Shown here in pieces: positions 15,412-21,117 of a stretch of DNA of 23,837 bases. Position numbers and translations under genes: made by a program. Every line of letters starts with the position of its first letter. Position 1 is the first letter of the stretch. Origin of the DNA: JBDLID01 sp039715055 (lineage in GTDB: Bacteria; Desulfobacterota; Desulfobulbia; Desulfobulbales; Desulfocapsaceae); contig JBDLID010000039.1 in the NCBI GenBank assembly GCA_039715055.1, positions 1 through 23,837 on the forward strand. The letters run 5' to 3'. Below the pieces are notes generated by a model. It saw nothing but the letters and a program-made list of their open reading frames with translations. It was not told the origin of the DNA and did not search any database.

Positions 15412-16361
15412 TAAAGAACAAATCCACCTACAAGACAACTATTCTCCTCATCGATGATAAACCTGAAAATCTTGCTGTTCTGGTCGAGTACCTTGAGAGT
15501 TCAGATTTTGAAGTGGTCGTTTCACAATCTGGAGAAAGCGGCCTGACCAGGGCGGATTATGTCAGGCCGGACCTGATACTCCTTGATGTCATGATGCCGG
15601 GTATAGACGGGTTTGAGACCTGCCGCCGGCTCAAAAAAAGCAAAGAGACCAGTGACATACCGGTAATTTTCATGACCGCCCTCACCTCAATAGATGATAC
15701 GGTCCAGGGGTTCAAGGCCGGAGGGGTTGATTATATCACTAAACCGGTTCATCTGAGAGAGGCTCTTGCCCGGATCAAAACTCACGTGAAGATATGTCAG
15801 CTGCAAAACGATCTTCGCCAAAGCGAGGAACAGTGCCGTAATCTTGCGGATGCGGCTTTTGAAGGAATTGTCATCATTGAAGGTGAACTCATCATTAATG
15901 CAAACCAGGCACTCTTGGATCTCTTCGGTTACACCATTGCTGAACTCCTCGGCAAATCACCCATTGATTTTGTTGCCCCCAAAGATCGTGAGATGGTCAA
16001 GAATAAAGTAGCTTCCAAAGTAGAAGAGCCTTATGAAACACAATGTATCAGAAAAGACGGAACGTTCTTCCCTGTGGAGGTGCAGGCCCGCATGTTTTTA
16101 TACAATGGCCGGGAACGCAGGGCTTCAGCAATTCGGGATCTCACTGAAAAGAAACGTGCTGAAGAAGAGATCAAGGCGCTGAAAGGCATCCTGCCATTTT
16201 GTTCATATTGTAAAAAAATCAGGGATGACAAGGGGTATTGGGAACAGATCGAAGTGTATGTTCATAAATACTCGGATGCGGATATAAGCCACAGTGTCTG
16301 CCCCGATTGCGCAAAACAATATTTCCCGGATGAGTACGAGGAGTTTTTCAAGTCGGAATAA
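15408..16361 (+). CDS. Response regulator: REC-PAS with C-terminal four-cysteine motif
   Basis: A 317-aa cytoplasmic protein. The receiver domain (about 10-128) is intact: Asp16/Asp17, phospho-accepting Asp60 (LILLDVMMPGIDG) and Lys112 (YITKP). A PAS domain follows (about 135-250, with SEEQCRNLADAAFEGIVIIE and RKDGTFFPVEV). The C-terminus has LPFCSYCKKIRDDKGYW and HSVCPDCAKQYFPDEY, giving CxxC (265/268) and CPxC (298/301), a zinc-ribbon-like arrangement common at the end of PAS-containing signalling proteins in this group. There is no DNA-binding, GGDEF or kinase domain, so the output is probably protein-protein. It overlaps the kinase by 4 bases (ATGA) and is presumably its partner, with the intact Asp that the kinase's own receiver lacks. 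Confidence 0.92.
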   Translation: MIKNKSTYKTTILLIDDKPENLAVLVEYLESSDFEVVVSQSGESGLTRADYVRPDLILLDVMMPGIDGFETCRRLKKSKETSDIPVIFMTALTSIDDTVQGFKAGGVDYITKPVHLREALARIKTHVKICQLQNDLRQSEEQCRNLADAAFEGIVIIEGELIINANQALLDLFGYTIAELLGKSPIDFVAPKDREMVKNKVASKVEEPYETQCIRKDGTFFPVEVQARMFLYNGRERRASAIRDLTEKKRAEEEIKALKGILPFCSYCKKIRDDKGYWEQIEVYVHKYSDADISHSVCPDCAKQYFPDEYEEFFKSE

Positions 16362-16456
16362 AAAACCTCAACCCCAATGATTTTACATGCAGGACAACTG
16401 AGAGCAAAATGATTAAGAGTAAACAACCACCTACTTAAAGTTTATTGGGTTTTGAA

Positions 16457-16479
16457 TCGCGGACTGAAAAGTCCTGCGA
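16457..16479 (+). ncRNA. Hairpin with GAAA tetraloop, first half of a twin-hairpin element
   Basis: TCGCGGACT (16457-16465) pairs with AGTCC-T-GCGA (16470-16479, one bulged T) around a GAAA loop, a stable GNRA-type cap. It directly precedes a factor-independent terminator at 16483-16508. Together they could be the 3' end of the kinase operon transcript or a small RNA. The class is not recognised. Confidence 0.45.
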
Positions 16480-16482
16480 TAC

Positions 16483-16508
16483 CGACAGACTGGCGCTGTC
16501 GTTTTTTT
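16483..16508 (+). terminator. Factor-independent terminator after the response regulator
   Basis: CGACAG (16483-16488) and CTGTCG (16496-16501) form a 6-bp stem with a 7-base loop, followed at once by seven T (16502-16508). It lies 122 bases after the response regulator stop and separates the signalling genes from the flagellin region. Confidence 0.75.
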
Positions 16509-16795
16509 AAAAACAAACCACAGAATATTGTACAGATAAGTACAGACTCCGGGAACTACCGAAAGTCAAAGGACGAAATTATCTGAGGTGCCCCAACAAC
16601 GTGTTGTGGCCAACGAGATCTTTCATCACTTCGTCATTCGACATTCCTTGTTCGATATTCGATATTCACTGTTAAAGGCAACCGCTAACCGAAAGCTCTC
16701 CGCCTCAAAGACGGAGATTTTAACCTTTTACTGGAACAATAAAATGAGAAAACTAATGCCAGCATGCCTCCCCATACTCTTTAAAGGATTCTGAG
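16509..16795. other. Non-coding stretch with intergenic repeat-like sequence
   Basis: No convincing gene. It contains GAGGTGCCCCAACAA (16585-16599), which recurs exactly at 19134-19148 in the second flagellin leader, here followed by a CAACA/TGTTG hairpin. It also holds an imperfect tandem run of TTCGA-containing units (about 16629-16672: TTCGTCATTCGACATTCC, then TTCGATATTCGATATTC). A 68-codon frame from GTG 16588 translates this repeat and is probably spurious. A ribosome site for the next gene (AAAGGA) ends the stretch. Confidence 0.5.
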
Positions 16796-17152
16796 ATGTA
16801 CGCTTCCACCTCATCTTCAGCCATTCTGCTCACTCCCGCCAGAAGCGGCAGTTACGGCTCGGTGTCCAGCCAGACGACCGGAGTCACCGGGCCGGACCCT
16901 GTGGAAGATGACTCCAGATCCATAGTTTTTGCGGTCAGCCCAGTGGAAAACAGGGTTGAGACCAGTAACCATCCCCCTCCTGCTGTTGATCTGAGACAGT
17001 CAGCAGTGCATGAACGTCACTTATCCACACCTTTGCTCACTGAACCACCCCAAACCTTACAACAAAATTTTGAGCTGGTGACAAGCACCTACTCTGAAGT
17101 TATGGACCTCATCGAACAGAAGGACCAGGGCGTGCTGAGATTACGAGCCTGA
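16796..17152 (+). CDS. Small uncharacterised protein upstream of flagellin
   Basis: A 118-aa protein I do not recognise. The first 90 residues are Ser/Thr/Pro-rich with little predicted structure, and the last 30 (QNFELVTSTYSEVMDLIEQK, then a basic VLRLRA end) form an amphipathic helix. It has no signal peptide, membrane helix or Cys. A fair ribosome site (AAAGGA, 7 bases upstream) supports translation from ATG 16796. It lies between the kinase terminator and the flagellin gene on the same strand, so a role in filament biology is possible but is inference only. The disordered head plus C-terminal helix resembles exported or chaperone-binding flagellar proteins in general style, without a specific match. 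Confidence 0.6.
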   Translation: MYASTSSSAILLTPARSGSYGSVSSQTTGVTGPDPVEDDSRSIVFAVSPVENRVETSNHPPPAVDLRQSAVHERHLSTPLLTEPPQTLQQNFELVTSTYSEVMDLIEQKDQGVLRLRA

Positions 17153-17279
17153 TTTTCACAGCTTTATACAGATTCATACCTTGACGGTAAAACATCTTTC
17201 GTCAGCAGGTCAGAGGCAACATACCGCCAACGCCCCACAACCAATTGTTATTTCATTGTATTCTTATTCACTTTTCTAC

Positions 17280-17307
17280 TAAAGAAAACCCGTCTGACTG
17301 ACGACAA
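17280..17307 (+). promoter_or_regulatory. Candidate sigma-28 promoter of the first flagellin gene
   Basis: TAAA (17280-17283), 16-base spacer, GACGACAA (17300-17307; six of eight match GCCGATAA). It predicts a leader of about 85 bases before ATG 17399. The flanking 127 bases after the upstream gene hold only a weak TGACG/CGTCA inverted repeat (17182-17204). Confidence 0.55.
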
Positions 17308-17398
17308 GTGTATTAACTGCGAGGAATTGAGAGTTTTTACATTACGTTTGTGAACGATTGAAAATGACGCCAAATGCCCTTTTCAAGGAGGATACTCA

Positions 17399-18892
17399 AT
17401 GGCACTTACAATCAACACAAACGTTGCCTCTTTAAATGCCCAGCGCAACCTGAGTCATACGCAGAAAGGACTCAACACCGCGATGGAGAGGCTGTCCTCA
17501 GGACTTCGCATCAACTCCGCTAAAGACGACGCCGCCGGTCTTGCAATCTCTGACCGGATGACTTCCCAGATTCGTGGTCTCAACCAGGCCACCAGAAATG
17601 CCAACGACGGAATCTCTCTCGCCCAGACAGCCGAGGGTGCCATGCAGGAATCAACCAATATCCTGCAGCGTATCCGCGAACTCGCTGTCCAGTCAGCCAA
17701 TGCCACCAACTCCGCTGCCGACCGCGCCGCCCTGCAGGCCGAGGTGAACCAGCTCAAAAGCGAGATGAACCGTATCGCTAATTCGACAACTTTTAACGGG
17801 TTGAAGATCATTGACGGCACCTTTGTTTCACAGCAGTTCCAGGTTGGGCCAAACGCCAACGAAACCATCGGTGTCTCAATCTCCTCAATGCTCGCTGATG
17901 ACCTCGGTCGTTACTATATAGATGGAATCAACACCAATGCCAATCAGGGCACAGGTGCCGCCGCGGTCGCTTTCACCGATGAAGTTGCGACAAACACTAT
18001 CGGTGTCCAGGATTTGACAATCACCGGCAGTAAAGGAGAAAGCACGGTCTCGGTCCTTGCCGGTTCAACGGCCTTTGACATAGCCGCAGCCGTTACAAAT
18101 GTATCATCGAGCACAGGAGTCACGGCCGATGCACGAACCACCACTGAGCTGTCAGGACTTTCCGCAGACGGTGTGGTCACGTTAACTCTTGGCAGTGGCG
18201 GCAACACAGCCACCATCTCAGCAAGTGTCACCCAGCTTGACCTTGGAAAACTCGCCACCGTCATCAATGATCAGAGCGGCGTTACAGGAGTAACGGCTAC
18301 TGTCAATGCCGGAACCATCAACTTGATTCAGGCAGACGGCAAGGATATCATCATCACAGATTTTGATCACAGTACCGCCGCCTCCACCATCAACGTTGTA
18401 TCTCCTGATGGAAATTCGTTACCTCTCACCCAGGGCGGAAACGACTCCACACGTATTTCAGGTACCATTGAATTCAGCTCACAGGATTCATATACGGTTT
18501 CTTCTTCCGCCGATCCCGCAGCTGGTGGAAGTATCCTCAACACCGCTGCAGCAACCAATGAAATAGCACTGTTTCAAGAGGTTACCCTCATCGACATCAG
18601 TGACATCGCCGGAGCCAATGACGCTCTGAAAATCACCGATGCCGCTCTTGGTAAAATCGATGCCCAGCGTGGAGATCTTGGCGCCCTGATGAATCGTTTT
18701 GAGTCCACCATTTCCAACCTGATGAATGTCGCTGAAAACCTGACGGCTGCCAGATCCCGAATCAGAGATGCTGACATCGCCCAGGAAACTTCCGTGATGA
18801 CACAGAGAAACATACTTCAACAGGCCGGCGTCTCCATCCTCACCCAGGCCAACCAGACACCGCAACTGGCACTTCAGCTCCTGCAGGGATAG
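17399..18892 (+). CDS. fliC: Flagellin FliC (first copy)
   Basis: Major filament subunit, exported and chaperoned by FliS. The D0/D1 N-terminus (about 1-150) shows INTNVASLNAQRNL, the RLSSGLRINSAKDDAAGLAI block and ANDGISLAQTAEGAMQESTN. The central variable region (about 155-400) contains flagellin-IN-like Thr/Gly/Val-rich repeats (TINLIQADGKDIIITDF). The C-terminal D1/D0 (about 405-497) ends ILTQANQTPQLALQLLQG. The ribosome site is AAGGAGG. Compared with the second flagellin at 19233 the ends are near identical in protein but differ at many synonymous sites, and the central regions are different, so the duplication is old. It ends before a strong terminator and is therefore largely monocistronic. 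Confidence 0.97.
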   Translation: MALTINTNVASLNAQRNLSHTQKGLNTAMERLSSGLRINSAKDDAAGLAISDRMTSQIRGLNQATRNANDGISLAQTAEGAMQESTNILQRIRELAVQSANATNSAADRAALQAEVNQLKSEMNRIANSTTFNGLKIIDGTFVSQQFQVGPNANETIGVSISSMLADDLGRYYIDGINTNANQGTGAAAVAFTDEVATNTIGVQDLTITGSKGESTVSVLAGSTAFDIAAAVTNVSSSTGVTADARTTTELSGLSADGVVTLTLGSGGNTATISASVTQLDLGKLATVINDQSGVTGVTATVNAGTINLIQADGKDIIITDFDHSTAASTINVVSPDGNSLPLTQGGNDSTRISGTIEFSSQDSYTVSSSADPAAGGSILNTAAATNEIALFQEVTLIDISDIAGANDALKITDAALGKIDAQRGDLGALMNRFESTISNLMNVAENLTAARSRIRDADIAQETSVMTQRNILQQAGVSILTQANQTPQLALQLLQG

Positions 18893-18923
18893 TTGGCTGC
18901 CTGTACCAGTATCTCTTCCCCTC

Positions 18924-18974
18924 AAATGTGCGGATTATTTTTGCAGAACTTAAAAATAATCCGCACATTTTTTT
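18924..18974 (+). terminator. Strong bidirectional-looking terminator between flagellin genes
   Basis: A perfect 19-bp stem: AAATGTGCGGATTATTTTT (18924-18942) and its exact complement (18952-18970), with a 9-base loop and a run of T continuing to 18974. The complementary strand also ends in a T-run within the stem. It isolates the first flagellin transcript from the second. Confidence 0.9.
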
Positions 18975-19072
18975 CCTCTCATATCGATGATCCAAAAAAC
19001 TGGACAGATAAACTGCCGGTCTCAATAGGCAAACAAACCGTTAGGAAAATATCCTGAAAAGACCGTTTCCCC

Positions 19073-19100
19073 TTAAGTTTAAAGGGATAGTGGCCGATAA
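19073..19100 (+). promoter_or_regulatory. Sigma-28 promoter of the second flagellin gene
   Basis: TTAAGTTT (from 19073) and a perfect GCCGATAA (19093-19100), 16 bases between TTAA and the -10. This is the closest match to the sigma-28 consensus in the window. It implies transcription from about 19107 and an untranslated leader of about 125 bases, long enough for the RNA hairpins described separately. Confidence 0.8.
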
Positions 19101-19129
19101 TACTATTAGAAACAAAAAAACTACAACCC

Positions 19130-19231
19130 ACAGGAGGTGCCCCAACAAGCAAAAAATCAGTACAGGAAGAAAGTTTTTAAAAGGGCAAGGATGCCCGCCT
19201 AACCCAAAAACGAATATTCAAGGAGGAATAT
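19130..19231 (+). promoter_or_regulatory. CsrA-type leader of the second flagellin gene with two GGA-loop hairpins
   Basis: Hairpin 1: GGGCA (19183-19187), loop AGGA, TGCCC (19192-19196). Hairpin 2: ATATTC (19214-19219), loop AAGGAG (19220-19225), GAATAT (19226-19231), ending 1 base before ATG 19233. Each is a perfect stem with GGA in the loop, and the two GGA are 33 bases apart. Two further single-stranded candidates, ACAGGA, lie at 19130-19135 and 19162-19167. This is the layout expected for CsrA repression of flagellin translation (known for B. subtilis hag). CsrA and FliW are encoded in this window. Binding itself is inference. Confidence 0.7.
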
Positions 19232-19232
19232 C

Positions 19233-20663
19233 ATGGGTCTGACTATTAACACAAACGTAATGTCTCTCAACGCTCAGCGTAACCTGGGCAAATCTCAAGG
19301 CGCTCTGGCAAAATCAATGACACGTCTGTCCTCTGGACTTCGTATCAATTCTGCCAAAGACGACGCGGCAGGACTGGCCATTTCAGACCGTATGACCTCG
19401 CAGATCCGTGGTCTGAATCAAGCAGTTCGTAATGCAAATGATGGTATTTCTCTGGCGCAAACCGCTGAAGGTGCCATGCAGGAATCAACTAACATTTTAC
19501 AGCGTATGCGTGAACTTGCTGTCCAATCAGCAAATGATACCAATACCAGTAGTGATCGATCCTCCCTTCAGGCTGAGGTAAATCAGCTTATTTCTGAACT
19601 TGATCGTATTGCCACCACCACCTCATTTAACGGCCAGAGACTGCTCGACGGAACATTTTCCGGAGCCGTCTTCCAGGTTGGCTACAACGCCGGTGAGACC
19701 ATTGAATTTGGTATTGCCAGTGCAAAATCATCTTCTGTCGGTTCAATTGCAGAAGGTACTGGAACAACCGTTGCCGACGCCACAGCTGCCGACATCACCA
19801 TAGCCCTTGGTGGTGGAGTTGCTCAATCCGTCTCATCAAGTGCTGACTATGTCACCAGTGTCAGCGGCCAGGATGCAGTTTCTGCCTTTGCCAAAACTGC
19901 TGCCATTAATGATGCCGGTATTGCAGGGCTTACAGCTACCGCCGAAACCTCAGTTGTTTCTACTGTAGGTACCATTGGCGGCACCGCCCTGGACACCTAC
20001 GACCTGGATATCAACGGTGTATCCATCTATAGCGGTGTTGATGTAGCCGGAGGATTAACCAATGCCGAACTCCGTGATGCCATTAATGCAAACAGTGCAG
20101 ACACCGGTGTCATTGCCAGCCTCAGCGGTGGTGATATGACCCTGACAGCAGCCGATGGCCGGAACATCACGGTAACTGAAGCTGGAACAGGTTTTGTTGT
20201 TGGCACAGATGGTCTTGCAGCTGATGCTGATATCACCTCCGGCACTGCCGTTCGAGGTACCATCAGCCTGTCAGCAACAGAGTCCATCGTCATTGGCGGA
20301 ACCCAGGCCAATATTGGTTTCACCGCTGCCGGTGTAGCTAAAGACACCGATGGAATCGATGACGTGGACATCAGCACCCGAGCGGGCGCCGACACTGCCA
20401 TGCTGCGTATCGATGCTGCCATTGCCAGCCTTGACTCCAGCCGTGGCGACCTTGGTGCGGTTCAAAATCGTTTTGAATCAACCATTGCCAACCTGCAGAA
20501 CATTTCAGAAAACGTTTCTGCGGCACGGTCTCGAATTCTTGATGCCGATATCGCCCAGGAGACTTCTGCGATGACGAAGAACAACATCCTGCAGCAGGCC
20601 GGTGTCTCGATTCTTGCCCAGGCAAATCAGGCCCCGCAACTGGCTCTGTCCCTGCTTGGCTAA
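19233..20663 (+). CDS. fliC: Flagellin FliC (second copy)
   Basis: A second filament subunit of 476 aa. N-terminal D0/D1 (about 1-150) has LTINTNVMSLNAQRNL, the RLSSGLRINSAKDDAAGLAI block and SANDTNTSSDRSSLQAEVNQ. The central domain (about 155-380) is Ala/Thr/Gly-rich, with a flagellin-IN-like segment (MTLTAADGRNITVTEAGTGF) and unlike that of the first copy. The C-terminus (about 385-476) ends ILAQANQAPQLALSLLG. It has the best sigma-28 promoter in the window and a structured CsrA-type leader, so it is probably the more tightly controlled and perhaps the major flagellin. flaG follows after a GC-rich hairpin. Confidence 0.97.
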   Translation: MGLTINTNVMSLNAQRNLGKSQGALAKSMTRLSSGLRINSAKDDAAGLAISDRMTSQIRGLNQAVRNANDGISLAQTAEGAMQESTNILQRMRELAVQSANDTNTSSDRSSLQAEVNQLISELDRIATTTSFNGQRLLDGTFSGAVFQVGYNAGETIEFGIASAKSSSVGSIAEGTGTTVADATAADITIALGGGVAQSVSSSADYVTSVSGQDAVSAFAKTAAINDAGIAGLTATAETSVVSTVGTIGGTALDTYDLDINGVSIYSGVDVAGGLTNAELRDAINANSADTGVIASLSGGDMTLTAADGRNITVTEAGTGFVVGTDGLAADADITSGTAVRGTISLSATESIVIGGTQANIGFTAAGVAKDTDGIDDVDISTRAGADTAMLRIDAAIASLDSSRGDLGAVQNRFESTIANLQNISENVSAARSRILDADIAQETSAMTKNNILQQAGVSILAQANQAPQLALSLLG

Positions 20664-20678
20664 CCCTCTATATTCAAC

Positions 20679-20706
20679 CCGGGGTCCGGCTTTTGCCGGG
20701 CCCCGG
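20679..20706 (+). terminator. GC-rich hairpin after the second flagellin gene (no T-tract)
   Basis: CCGGGGTCCGGC (20679-20690) and GCCGGGCCCCGG (20695-20706) pair fully with one G-U wobble around a TTTT loop. CAAAATT follows, so a normal T-tract is absent. More likely a stabilising or partial-termination hairpin that lowers read-through into flaG-fliD than a complete stop. Confidence 0.5.
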
Positions 20707-20735
20707 CAAAATTCTGAACTCTATGGAGGCGAATC

Positions 20736-21083
20736 ATGAACGTTAATCCAGTTAGCTCGGCAGTCACACCATCGAAAGGTTCTACTCCTGCCGAGAAAAT
20801 CGACCATGTGAGGCTGCAGGAAGTTGAAGATCCTGAAGAATTTGCCTCATCAGCTTCTTCGCCAAAAATACAACCTGAAGAGCTCCTTAAGCAAATCAAA
20901 GCGCTTACCGATGAAGGACTATACTCGGTGCGTTTTGAAAATGACGACCTGCACAATCTTGTGGTGAAAGTCGTTGACCGTGATACCGATGAGGTCATTC
21001 GACAGATCCCCACCGAAGAACTCATGGAACTGACCAGGCACCTCAAGGAGCTCACTGGCAACTTTGTAGATACGATGCGTTAG
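20736..21083 (+). CDS. flaG: FlaG family protein
   Basis: FlaG proteins are small flagellar-locus proteins that influence filament length or flagellin handling; the exact mechanism is unsettled. This 115-aa copy has a polar, variable N-terminal half (residues 1-60) and the conserved FlaG domain at the C-terminus: YSVRFENDDLHNLVVKVVDR followed by TDEVIRQIPTEELMELTRHL and the end VDTMR. The ribosome site GGAGG lies 6 bases before ATG 20736. Position between flagellin and fliD is the standard one. Confidence 0.94.
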   Translation: MNVNPVSSAVTPSKGSTPAEKIDHVRLQEVEDPEEFASSASSPKIQPEELLKQIKALTDEGLYSVRFENDDLHNLVVKVVDRDTDEVIRQIPTEELMELTRHLKELTGNFVDTMR

Positions 21084-21117
21084 TTTTTCCAGGAAATAAC
21101 TTTATACGGGAAATGAT

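Noticed and set aside
16436..16443. TAAAGTTT, identical to the enterobacterial sigma-28 -35 box
   Set aside because: No acceptable -10 follows at the 15-16 base spacing (ATCGCGGA is present); not called as a promoter.
16588..16794. 68-codon frame starting GTG on the + strand
   Set aside because: It translates the TTCGA-type intergenic repeat, has no proper ribosome site and overlaps a hairpin; treated as non-coding.
20201..20219. Sigma-54-like TGGCAC...TTGCA in the second flagellin gene
   Set aside because: Spacing between GG and GC is three bases too long, and the site lies inside coding sequence.
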